Positions 45,550 to 55,809 of a stretch of 64,000 nt of DNA are shown piece after piece. The stretch's first letter is position 1, and each line of letters starts with the position of its first letter. Location: positions 1 through 64,000 of the forward strand of contig CAJNOJ010000420.1 in NCBI GenBank assembly GCA_905250025.1, written 5' to 3'. The notes beneath the pieces were generated by a model. That model saw only the letters and a list, made by a program, of their open reading frames with translations. It searched no databases and was not told the origin of the DNA. The DNA comes from Adineta ricciae. Taxonomy: Eukaryota; Rotifera; Eurotatoria; Adinetida; Adinetidae. Both the position numbers and the translations under genes were made by a program.

Positions 45550-47397
45550 TCACATAGTTTTTTGATTTTTCACCAACAATTTCGATTTTCGTGGAATAAT
45601 CAACGATCGAAGGAATTCTTTCACACCAGCGTACGTTTCCTGTCCTACTGGTTCAATAAATGTTGTCGGTAGCATAAAAGCAAAATGAGCATGTGCGTCA
45701 TTCATGTCATCTGAAGGACGTAACTCGACTGTATAGACATATTTGATTTGACCCACACCTTTCGCCCAGTCATCGCTTCCTCCAGCTGATTCATCTAAAT
45801 CCAAAGAAACAAGTCAGAATTGGACGAGCTTTTGACTAAAAACTTTTTACAGAGTAAATTCGCCGCTGAACCAATTTTGTACAACGTTCCGTTGACACGT
45901 TTCAATGCTTCTGAGCCAATCACTGCTTTGTTATTCTGAAAAAAAGTCGAATGATTAACAAAAGAAAGTGAGGAATTTCCAGTTACTAGTTCACGATAAT
46001 CATCCGGCATATGTAGAGCGAATCCCCATGGATAAATCCAATATTGACCATAGGAATGAAAGGTTAGATAAGCGTCCCATGATCGAGGGGATTGATTGAT
46101 AAATCTTTGTAAACTCCGCGTTTCTGGTTCACTGTCTTGATGTGGTCCCGCATACGTTTCAGAACATGGATTCATCGATGCACCATTTTCTAATGAGAAT
46201 TCAGTTCAAGTTAGATCAATGAAGAGAAAAAGGTATATTACCCATCCAATGATACCCGAAATTTCGATTCAAATCAACTCCCATACAATTCGATCGGTAA
46301 TGAATACCGTTGGGCGAACGATTTTTCCGCCACATTCGTCTCTAGATATCCATACAGAGAAATTCAACATCTGACAACAAAAACTAATGAATTTACTTCC
46401 GTTTGTGCATATTCATAACCATCAGGATTCAGTAATGGAATGATATAAATATTAAATACTGATAGAAGTGATGGTCGTCCATTATTAACTTCTTCAATTA
46501 ACTGAAAGAAAAGATTGTCTCCTTGAGTTCTTCTTCAAAGATCTCTTACTTTATCTATCATGTAAAGACAAGTAGAAGGCGAGATGAATTCTCTCGCATG
46601 AATTCCACAGTCCATCAAAATATTTCTTCGAGCTGTTGGTTTTCCAATCTGAATAACAGAAACCTTTCTCCCTCGATGAAACTATCTCATTGACTTACTC
46701 GTATGGTCCAAATCGATCGATTTTCATGTGTCGTACCAATCGAAAATAATGATGTAAAGTTTCTGTATGTCGGTGATCGTCGATGTTGTTGATTAAGAAA
46801 TTGAACAATCTATTCGAAAGGAACTCGGTATAAAATTCGTTTTTCGCAATGATTTACTTGATCGTATCTTAAATAATCAACTAAATGTGGTGGAGTGAAA
46901 TGTTTGATCGCTCGACGTGTACGAGTTTTATGTTGTTTGGAAATATCGTCTGATGATTGAATCAATCTGAATTCAATGATCGATGAATAAGAGGAAATCT
47001 CGAACAGTGTTTACTTTTCTAAATTATTGTTGAGAATTTTCATATCAATTCCGTATTGTTTGCATAGTTTTCTGATCTTTGGCAGTTGTTTTCGTGGTAA
47101 ACTCATTTTGATATCTCGATTCACTTGAAGAACTTCCGACCATCGATCGACCTGTTCATCATTAACTTTCTAGTTCAGAAAAAATGTAAGAAGAGTCATT
47201 CCTACCCCATAATTGTCTTCGAAATGATGAATTAATCGCAGATGTTCGTTTGTTTTCGGCAGAACACGTATCAGTTCATGTCTATTTCAAAGAAGTCGTC
47301 GAAGTTTTCTCGAAAAAGTCCTTTACCCTTTATAAAAATGATTATTCGCATGCGATAACGTGGCGAGAACCCAAGTAAGATACACCTTGAACAGCAT
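45550..47397 (-). CDS. Secreted zinc carboxypeptidase, M14A family, B-type specificity
   Basis: Exons 47327-47397, 47206-47281, 47015-47169, 46858-46966, 46699-46809, 46550-46648, 46397-46501, 46242-46341, 45987-46189, 45851-45935 and 45550-45794 give 452 residues in frame. A signal peptide is followed by a propeptide ending at KTRTRR (about residue 119, a basic activation site) and the enzyme. Zinc ligands: GIHARE (H191, E194) and HSYGQ; substrate site RNRSP and DLNRNF; catalytic Tyr in YESAGGSDDW (Y372) and Glu in TVELR (E395). The residue after GGS is Asp, as in carboxypeptidase B, predicting cleavage of C-terminal Lys/Arg. The usual Trp after HARE is Phe. Likely a digestive or secreted enzyme. 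Confidence 0.9.
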
Positions 47398-47699
47398 CGT
47401 TCGATCTTGTAAGTCTCAAGACAGGAAATATTTAAGGACAACGAAAAAGAAAATGAATGAATGAATCAAACAAATGCTTTCGTTAAGTTTCATTTATCTA
47501 AGATCTTATTACTCGACTTGAATATGTTTAGAAGAATCAAATTTGATTGACAGACGTCAGCAGACGAACAGAAGGTTCATATTACTTCTCCGGTCTTTGT
47601 ACTGATATCTTTTCTCTTTGTTAAACTAAGTCACTAAGTCAAAGTTCTTCGTTTTTTTTTCAAATAATCACCATCAAACAATCCAATATTTACTTAGTT
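47398..47699. other. Short intergenic stretch
   Basis: Carboxypeptidase 5' flank and the 3' flank of the next gene; no feature recognised. Confidence 0.4.
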
Positions 47700-48353
47700 T
47701 TATTCAATAATATATCCAAAAAAGTGAACCGGAGTTGAATTAAATCGATGATACAAAAAATGTTCGTTGAAGGTTATACAAGCGATCAAAACCGCTTTTC
47801 GGTCTTTATCTTTTTCAATTTCAGTTAAATTTCTAAAAGGTACCATTAAATCTTTTGATGCATATTCACCGTTTCGTTTCATCCATTGAATGTGAATGAT
47901 TTCTGAAATCTCGTCGATGTAATTTTGACTAAATAGACGTTTGCGACGAAGACCTTGTAGAACATATCTACAAGCGATTCGTGCGGTCGCGCGATTTTCC
48001 GATGCCCAATCCGATGGTAATTCGTTGTAATTCATGTTTAAGATATCAACATAAAGCAAAGAAGAATTCAACCGAGATTGTGCAACTTTGAGATTTCGAT
48101 GAACAAGACATGAACCCACAGTAAGAATCATTGGATAAACAAAATCCGAAGAGTTGTAATTCGTTCGACTTTTGGTTAATTTGAAACGATTTCTCACAAA
48201 CGGATTTTTCTCTAGGAAACTTTTCCTCCAATTCGCATGAAATCGACTTGCAACATTTTGAACATAAAATCGAAAATGCTTATCGAATCTTCTTAATTCA
48301 ACATTCGAACCGCAGAAAAATATCGCATAGATAATCAACGTTATTAGATGCAT
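47700..48353 (-). CDS. Secreted protein with a weak RyR-domain-like segment
   Basis: A single exon of 217 residues. It has a signal peptide (about 1-18), then a basic region. Residues about 100-205 include LPSDWASENRATARIACRYV, IQWMKRNGEYASKDL and MVPFRNLTEIEKDKDRKAVL. The W-x-x-R-N ... L-x-P-x-x-x-L-x-x-x-E-K-x-x-D-R order recalls the RyR repeat of ryanodine receptors and of bacterial RyR proteins, but the match is loose and the secretion signal is odd for it. Function unknown. Confidence 0.6.
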   Translation of the reverse strand: MHLITLIIYAIFFCGSNVELRRFDKHFRFYVQNVASRFHANWRKSFLEKNPFVRNRFKLTKSRTNYNSSDFVYPMILTVGSCLVHRNLKVAQSRLNSSLLYVDILNMNYNELPSDWASENRATARIACRYVLQGLRRKRLFSQNYIDEISEIIHIQWMKRNGEYASKDLMVPFRNLTEIEKDKDRKAVLIACITFNEHFLYHRFNSTPVHFFGYIIE

Positions 48354-49434
48354 TTGGTAATATGTTGATAAACTTACTGGACGAATATACTTATCGGATT
48401 AGAGAAAGTATTTCTATGTATCGATAGCAGATTGATGATAACTTGACTTATTTTTCTTTCTCGTTTTCTTCATACACAAATATGTCTTAAATAAATAATA
48501 GACAGCCAACATAGACACATACACAAATGTTGTGACAGTTTTTTCAAATGAGACTCATCAGTTGTTGTTCTTTTTTTTTATTATTGAATTTCGTTTTTTG
48601 TGAATTACAGTGGAGATTTGCTCGTTGACAATCGTTTCTGAATTTGTTCTACCTTTTGTAAATTATTCAGAAAAAGAATTTTATAAATAACTTTGATTGT
48701 CTAGAAGAGAAAACAGCAACTGACTCCTGCGTTTTTCTTCTCTTAGGAATACAAGGATAAGTTCAAATTACTTCCATAATTACTGTAACACCTGACGAGC
48801 TTTTTCAGTCTACATGACTAACTTGTGAAATGTGAATATTTTGAAAACACCTCAACGAATAACCTTGTTTATATGTATATCTACTTGTAATTAACATTGA
48901 TGATGGTACTGTAATAGAATATGACAACCAAAGCAACTAATTCCGTTGCATTCTACATCAACACATGAAATAACATCTTGTCAATCTCTTTCAAGAAGAA
49001 AAAAAAACTGTCGGATATGATTCAAACTAAATATCCAAACGTCAATCAGAAATAGCAATCGTAGGCGTCGAACTATTAACAGAACATAAACTTATCACCC
49101 AGAAAAAGAACATTTAGATCTGTATTTAGTACAGTTTAGAAGAATAAACGATGTAGAACCTTTTTCTTCTGCCCACGTACAATAGAAAAGAATGTTCTGC
49201 TCAGACTTCGAGCAATAAATACTCTCGCAGACATACACAATTATCTTCTTTGTCAACTCTCGTACTCCAACTAACCAGCTTTCAATCAACAGCTTTGCTA
49301 ATACAATTGGATTATCTCTCGCGTAAGATTAGAGATAAAATTAATTAATTAATTCAAATCTACGGAAATGAAAGATTTCATTACGATCGATATTCAGTTA
49401 ATAAATGTATTTCAGATAAGAATTCTTTTTAATC
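48354..49434. other. Intergenic, no supported gene
   Basis: AT-rich; a minus frame at 49095-49289 shows no support. Confidence 0.4.
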
Positions 49435-49775
49435 ATGTTTACACTTGAACAATTTCTTCAAAATACAACATGGAATCCAACATTAGATGATGCTGGAGAA
49501 GCCGGAAAGAAAATTCTTCATATGCGTCTTCAAGTCAAACCGGGAACAACACCCGAAAACTTGAATATTACACTCAATGGACACGATTTACGCGTTAACT
49601 TCGAAAATAAAGGTTCAAAAATTCTCTTTTTATTTCATTAAAACATTTCTCTTTCATTCTAGCTGGACCGGAATATAAACAAGTGACAGTATGGCCAACA
49701 GCTGATTTGGAGAAATTAAAAACTGAATTGAAAGGTGATGGATACCTTCATATCACAGTACCAATTCGAGTTTAG
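49435..49775 (+). CDS. Small HSP20/p23-like protein
   Basis: Exons 49435-49612 and 49663-49775 (50-bp intron, phase 1) give 96 residues. The pattern KILHMRLQVKPGTTPENLNI, LNGHDLRVNF, YKQVTVWPTADLEKL and GYLHITVPIRV is a beta-sandwich of the alpha-crystallin/HSP20-like type: repeated strands, and a final L-x-I-x-V-P-I close to the usual L-x-I-x-x-P motif. It lacks the long N-terminal arm of true small heat-shock proteins, so it may be a minimal chaperone or an HSP20-fold protein with another role. Confidence 0.7.
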
Positions 49776-50407
49776 AGAAATATCAATGAACTTTTATCTA
49801 CTTGAATTTGAACCCTTTTGTAGTGTAGTCGTGTGAATTATTAATAAAAATAAGAAACTTCATTGGTGTCCTCGGGTACAAAACATAATCTCGTATAAAT
49901 AGTTCTACTTGTGTTCGTACTTCTTGTTTTTGTTTTGTATGGGTTATTAATAACATTGGTTATTTTGTACAAGAGATTAAAAAGGATACTTTTGCTGGTT
50001 TTTCAAGCATCAAATTAGGAAAGAACTGAGGATTTTGTTCGATCGATCGTTTCTTAGATCAATAAGCTATGTTAATTATTTTTCTTCTTCATACCAACAT
50101 GAAACGAACGTTGCGAACATGTTTCTTTTTTCTTCTAATATTATTTCTACGTGACTTTTGTTTATTAATGATCATCGTCGGTTGTCCTTGTTGTGTATCT
50201 TCTTCGTACTGTTTCTATATGGATAATCTGTCTTTTTCTGTCTGCGATAAACACGCGTTTCAGATCTTTTTTCTCCTTTCGCATCGTTTCTCTCTCTCTC
50301 TCTCTCGTTTTGTTATTCATTCGAAATATCGCATAGAGAAAAGACATTATTGCATACACATACCGAGATATTCTTATCAACATACGATACTTTTTACATC
50401 TTCCACA

Positions 50408-50941
50408 ATGTTCAAACTTCTTGCTTATTTTACACTCGCAGCCATTTTCATGTTGACAACGAATGGCTTTATGTTCAGTCACAAAGAAAAATGTCAAATA
50501 TCGGTTTACAAAGGTGGTAAAGATTTTAGCGGTGATAAAATTATGGCAAATAAATCATTCATTCCTTATTTGAAATCGATTGGTGCTGTTGCGAAAGGAT
50601 GTAACGTGCGAATTCATGTTGTTGGTTCATATAAACAATTGAAAACACCAACCGAATATGTCTTGTCATCACAAATGCCATTGGCTCTCGGTCGTGGTAT
50701 TTATTTTGATTTACAAAATCCAAAAGGTTCGACTGTATGTAATAAATTATGTATGACAACACATTCATGGAAAACCCTTCCCGAAGCTGCTTGTTTTATT
50801 GATAATGTTCAAAAGAAAGGTGTCAAATTCACTGAGCCAAACCTTCTACATGATGGCTATACAAGTAAAGCAAGTACATCGGAGATTGAAGCACTGAAGG
50901 TAGCGACGCAAAAGTTATGTGCACCAAAAACCAAAGGTTAA
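50408..50941 (+). CDS. Secreted protein of unknown function
   Basis: 177 residues. The ATG at 50408 is chosen because it begins a clean signal peptide (MFKLLAYFTLAAIFMLTTNG); the frame is open further upstream, but that part is low-complexity. The mature part has about five Cys (KCQIS, KGCNVRI, VCNKLC, AACFID) and conserved-looking blocks GCNVRIHVVGSYKQL and PLALGRGIYFDL. The compact shape suggests an extracellular enzyme or binding domain, but I do not recognise the family. Confidence 0.65.
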   Translation: MFKLLAYFTLAAIFMLTTNGFMFSHKEKCQISVYKGGKDFSGDKIMANKSFIPYLKSIGAVAKGCNVRIHVVGSYKQLKTPTEYVLSSQMPLALGRGIYFDLQNPKGSTVCNKLCMTTHSWKTLPEAACFIDNVQKKGVKFTEPNLLHDGYTSKASTSEIEALKVATQKLCAPKTKG

Positions 50942-51535
50942 AGTCAACATTCATCAAAGTTTTTATAAACATTATCCCTAGTTAGTTTTCATTTTCTAAA
51001 CGAGCTAACTAATCCTTGTAATCAATCGAAAGGTTTTTTTTCTAAATTATCTTAATAAAAGGAATATTTCGTATTATAATGTTTAAAAAAATCTACAAGT
51101 CATTGGAAGTGTTGTCTTTTGAGTTTGTTGTCGTCGTTATAAGTTTTTGTAAGAAAGTCACACATGCAAAGTATAACATAAATTTGTTTGTTTATCTGAA
51201 AAGGTGATCATTGATATCATTCTATGCGACGACACTTTGTGAGAAAAACAAGGCAAACTGATAATCGACAGTAAATCATTGGTCGCAGCAGAAACGAAAA
51301 AATATCTAGGCGGCTCTTTTTCTATAACTATTGTGAGTATCGAAAATGTTGGTTTCTAAGAGAATCTTTCGAAATGATTCAATCATAACTGTGCGCAGAC
51401 ACATAAATTTGGACCTTGTTACATTTTATTTAAACATTAGCTGCTGAAATTCGAATAAAATGATATGATTTATTAAAATAATATACAAGATAGCTTATGA
51501 GAAAAATTGAGTGAATGTCATGTGGATATAAAAGT
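50942..51535. other. Intergenic
   Basis: An AATAAAAGG poly(A) context near 51053 fits the end of the secreted-protein transcript. Nothing else seen. Confidence 0.4.
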
Positions 51536-51775
51536 TCAAAGTGCGAACGAATGTCTTGGAAAGAAAACTGGAGAAACACTGCTGCCTCTAATTCCATATA
51601 TGTATCCGGTATTCCTTTGTAAATGTTCATTATATTCTTGATCACTTATTGGATATTTGTCTTCTGATGTCGAAACGGTGGGTGCACTAAAAATTGCCAA
51701 TCCTGCGAGCACACTGGTAGCAACGGCTACTGCACCAACAATGATGCTTATCACAATTACAGATTCCACAACCAT
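51536..51775 (-). CDS. Small single-pass membrane protein, hypothetical
   Basis: 79 residues. MVVESVIVISIIVGAVAVATSVLAGLAIF is a long hydrophobic stretch (about residues 5-29, split here by position only) followed by a short polar tail with SEDKYPISDQEYNEHLQ. No homolog recognised. The composition of the tail looks protein-like, but the frame is short and unspliced. Confidence 0.4.
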   Translation of the reverse strand: MVVESVIVISIIVGAVAVATSVLAGLAIFSAPTVSTSEDKYPISDQEYNEHLQRNTGYIYGIRGSSVSPVFFPRHSFAL

Positions 51776-53565
51776 TGTTTGATTGAGCAGAGTTATTTAA
51801 CGAAAGCGAATTCAATCACGTTAGCACACAGTATGTTGCCTTTTCAAAATGAGTACAAAAAAAAAGTAGCCCGTGATTATTTCGATTTTTTCTACATGAA
51901 TGGTGGTCACGCTTTTTGCACATATTTTTTCTCATTTTTTATCTATCTTATGGCAGAATGAAAAGAAAATCTTACCTTGACAGCGATAGCTTGGAGTGAA
52001 TCGGTTATACCGTCAAGCAAAGAGAAATATGCATTTGCTCACGAGACAAAGAAAGCATGTCTTTGAATTAAACAAAAACGCACTATAGCATTTTGAATTT
52101 TATACTATTTGTATTCCTTTCTCCATTATTAATACGGAGCTATTTAAGAGACTAATATTTAACTGTTATTTGTACAAATGCATGCCATTCAATATGAGCC
52201 TCTTTGCTTTCCGTATTCGCAATAACCTCCCACGTGTAATGATTGGCTTTGCGTATATTAATTTTGTTTTTGTCATAATAAAATTGTATAGATGCATATT
52301 GCCTTTTGACCACCATAGGATTTCCAGTAGACTATTGCAATCCGCTTACTGCCAAAATTGCAACCTTGTTATGAAATAATCTGAATGTTGTAATAATGAT
52401 GTGTCGTTACTAGACTGAGAGAAAAGTAGAATGCTGAGAATAAATCATTGAATGGGCGCGATGTCAGAGTTACATTAATAACAACATCGTTTGTTTTTTC
52501 TATATTTAGACAAGTGATTAATCTGGTAACTATATGAATTGACCTTGCACTCACATCTGTCTTGTTTATAACAGTAAGATGATAATATAACTCACGAAAC
52601 TTACTGATTTAATACATGGTAGTATTCATTTTGACTTGTCTTTTTTCTCACACGTATGCACGTATACGATCGATACAATTGCTTCTCCACAAGTATTTCG
52701 ACAGATATACTGAAAGTTTTTAGTAGCATCACTCGTTTGTTCTTATACACACTGATATTCTATTGATTATTTCGGCTGACGAAGTGGCACATCGTTTCTC
52801 ATTGATGCACTTTGCAGATTTTCTCTCTGGAAAATATGAAGAGTTTAATTAAAATAGAACCAGCGTTTTGTGCGAAACAATCCAAGTCATTATTCTTATA
52901 TTTTTATTTAAAATAAAACAATATCCTTATCAACATGATCGACTCAGCCGTCTATGTAGAATATCTTGGACACGGATCCAGCCTTTTCTTGAACGGATTC
53001 GCACATGAGTATATTCTAACTTAAATCACATTTGTTCCAGGTAGAAATCGGTGAGCTCTGCAAAAAATTGCAAAAGCAACCTTAAAAAACATGACAATTT
53101 CAGGAAAAACGCACACGGACTCGTTTCTTCGCTTTCATCTACCATTCCGACACTTATTCCAGATCCAAGTCGACGAGCTCTATCGATTCCAATCAGAAAA
53201 AGATTTTCGTTCATCCTCGCCCACTTCTAGCCTGATGTATACACTATCAATTACCTGTTTACTCAGCATATGAGCACACTATTTTTAATCTTTTTTTTCT
53301 CTTTTACAATACTTTACGTTGGTCCATCGATGATGAAGTGATTTTGAATAACTGGCTAATACTTAAATAAATGAATTCTACTTACAAATTCGACGATATT
53401 GACTTGTTGAACATTCAAGTTCATTCATCCGCTGATGCACGAAATCGTCAGCGACATTATGGAAAGGCAACCAAACAAACTATTAGATTAGTATTTCATC
53501 ATCTTAATTCCAAGGTCTACTGTCAAGATTGCTTCATTATACAACACTGTTTCTGCTACCTTTAT
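51776..53565. other. Intergenic, no supported gene
   Basis: 1.8 kb of AT-rich DNA with scattered short frames (for example 53371-53598 plus) that show no domain or partner exon. Confidence 0.4.
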
Positions 53566-54357
53566 TTATTCAGTATCAAATTTAGATACAACAATTGATC
53601 CAGATTCTATTCGACTATCAGACAAAAGTTTTTGCAATGCTGCTTGTCTATCGTAATCAACTTCCATTGACGATTGTTGCTGATGCTGATTTGACTTTTT
53701 CTTCTTGCTTTTAAACAACACTTGAGATGGTGTTGCTTGACTGGAACTATTGGATGCTGCGTTCATTTGAAGTAGTTGTTCAATACAATAATTCACCAAA
53801 TATTTTTTACACTGTCGAATACTTCCACCAACATGAAGTGTCTGAATCGAACAATCGACCGGATCATTTGTTAATCGTGAAACAAATGCTGCTGCGGTTT
53901 GTAACATGCGTTTATCATCACGAAGGCATCGAACAATTGCAACATGTGTTGATGGGTTATAGTAGATAACGGAAAGATTCCTTGTAAAACGAGCAACGCC
54001 AATNATACAATAATTCACCAAATATTTTTTACACTGTCGAATACTTCCACCAACATGAAGTGTCTGAATCGAACAATCGACCGGATCATTTGTTAATCGT
54101 GAAACAAATGCTGCTGCGGTTTGTAACATGCGTTTATCATCACGAAGGCATCGAACAATTGCAACATGTGTTGATGGGTTATAGTAGATAACGGAAAGAT
54201 TCCTTGTAAAACGAGCAACGCCAATGTCGCCATACAATCGACCGATCATTGTTTCTAACGTTGAATGAATTTGTGACGATTTAACAAGAGTCGACGGATG
54301 AGAGTGAGTTTGAAAATGGAATTGAAAAACAAAATAACGACGTTTTACACGAACCAT
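53566..54357 (-). CDS. POP5: RNase P/MRP subunit POP5
   Basis: A single exon. It starts MVRVKRRYFVFQFHF, then GRLYGDIGVARFTRNLSVIY, HVAIVRCLRDD and SIRQCKKYLVNYC, all typical of POP5, a protein subunit of the RNase P and RNase MRP complexes that process tRNA and rRNA. The tail is longer than usual, Ser/Gln/Lys-rich. The N at 54004 separates two 221-bp copies (53783-54003 and 54005-54225), adding a false in-frame 74-codon repeat; the real protein is about 189 residues. Its ATG is only 48 bp after the stop of CMC1. Confidence 0.88.
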   Translation of the reverse strand: MVRVKRRYFVFQFHFQTHSHPSTLVKSSQIHSTLETMIGRLYGDIGVARFTRNLSVIYYNPSTHVAIVRCLRDDKRMLQTAAAFVSRLTNDPVDCSIQTLHVGGSIRQCKKYLVNYCXIGVARFTRNLSVIYYNPSTHVAIVRCLRDDKRMLQTAAAFVSRLTNDPVDCSIQTLHVGGSIRQCKKYLVNYCIEQLLQMNAASNSSSQATPSQVLFKSKKKKSNQHQQQSSMEVDYDRQAALQKLLSDSRIESGSIVVSKFDTE

Positions 54358-54405
54358 TGTGTGTTTATTCTAACTACATACAATCTACAAAATAAGAAAA
54401 ACAAA

Positions 54406-55060
54406 CTAATGATTATCTTTATGTTCTAAACGTTCATATTCTTGTCGAATCTTCTTGATTCTTTCCTTTTCTTTCTCAGGATTTATATAATAAGGTCTTC
54501 GAACAGGTTTACTCAAAATTCCAGTTTCACGATATTTCGTTCGTTCAGCCAAATACATTTGTGTACAATCTTCGCGAAAGTCCGGGTCATGAAACCTGAA
54601 AAAGACACAACGATGTTCGGTTCTCTATCATTTATCTCGTTGGCGTACCATTTCTTCAAACATTCGTTCATTGCTTTGACTTCTTTTCGACATTTGAGGA
54701 AAGACCATGCACCATGTTGCTCGCCACATTTACCAAATTCTACATCAATAGCAAAAAAAAAAGAAAATTCTTCTGATTTTCCCCTTATGCAATCAATCTC
54801 ACCATTAATCAAATCATGACACTTTTCTCGATGTGCACGTTCTCGGATAATACCTGGTATACAAACTTCTAATTCGACTTTTCGTAAACTTTTGTCGTTG
54901 GGATCACCTACATATTGATACACATATATCAATACTGTGTCATATATCAAAAAGTATTTATCTAACCGACGCCATGAGGTCCACCTCGATATCGACCAGC
55001 AGATACAAAATTTTGTGAAAAGACTTCCGTTTCTTGTTCTGTATTTGTATTACTACTCAT
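54406..55060 (-). CDS. CMC1: COX assembly mitochondrial protein CMC1-like
   Basis: Exons 54967-55060, 54803-54907, 54649-54739 and 54406-54595 give 159 residues, phases consistent. The conserved core has paired cysteines: KVELEVCIPGIIRERAHREK, EFGKCGEQHGAWSFLKC and VKAMNECLKKWFHDPDFRED, then YLAERTKYRETG. It is a twin-Cys intermembrane-space protein of the CMC family, which in other animals helps assemble cytochrome c oxidase. The N-terminus is longer than in vertebrates. An acceptor-like TTATTTCAG lies 2 bp before the ATG. Confidence 0.85.
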
Positions 55061-55184
55061 ATCTGAAATAACTATCACATTTCTTTCAGTATTAATAAGA
55101 ATGCCCTTTTTTTTTCTTTATTATTCATTTTATAAAGAACAAACACAACATATACAGAAGGACAGAATGAAAAATGATCATTGT

Positions 55185-55645
55185 TCAGAGTTCTTCATGT
55201 TTTGATAAATATTGACGAAGAACAGTCAACATCTCCTTTTTGATTGAATCAGGAACAAGTGCTAAAACCGACAATGAAAATGATCAAACGAAAATGAGGA
55301 GAAAAACAAGGTACTTACCGCGACCTTTTGGTGTTATTTCTTGAACAAGCTCATCAACTGTAATATTTTCCAAACCTTTTTGTTTGACAATATCTATAGC
55401 ATAGCAATAGAACTTGCCATAAACTGATGTTTAAAGTTTGTTCCTTACCTTTACAATATGCTTTCATTTGATCTCTCCAACCGTATTCCATCAATCGTTG
55501 TCTTAATAGTTGCTTCATTCTATGAATTAATAAAGTAAATCAGATGAAATGGTATTAAGAAACAAGCCCAATACCGTTCTCGTTCACCACTTTCGATTAG
55601 TTTTGCATTTAATGATGCTCGAATCTGTGCATTACGATCAGCCAT
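55185..55645 (-). CDS. ENY2: Transcription and mRNA export factor ENY2
   Basis: Exons 55575-55645, 55449-55519, 55319-55393 and 55185-55261 give 97 residues (family about 100). Motifs [47 protein letters not shown] and [12 protein letters not shown] match ENY2/Sus1, a subunit of the SAGA deubiquitinase module and of the TREX-2 export complex at the nuclear pore. An acceptor-like CATACTCAG lies just before the ATG. The gene is 124 bp upstream of CMC1 on the same strand. Confidence 0.93.
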
Positions 55646-55809
55646 GTCTCTCTGAGTATGGAAATAATCTAAAAAAGAAGAAACAAAGAACTAAACTGCT
55701 GTTGGTATTGATAGAAGATGATGTTGATGTTCTATGTAGAAGGACAAAAGATAAATACATGATGAAAAGAAGAGAAAAAAAGAGTCTTTTTCAATTGAAG
55801 GATTTTAGA

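Noticed and set aside
50069..50407. N-terminal extension of the secreted protein at 50408
   Set aside because: The upstream open part is low-complexity and places the signal peptide internally.
53783..54225. A real internal duplication in POP5
   Set aside because: The same 222-base offset around an N occurs at three other unrelated places.
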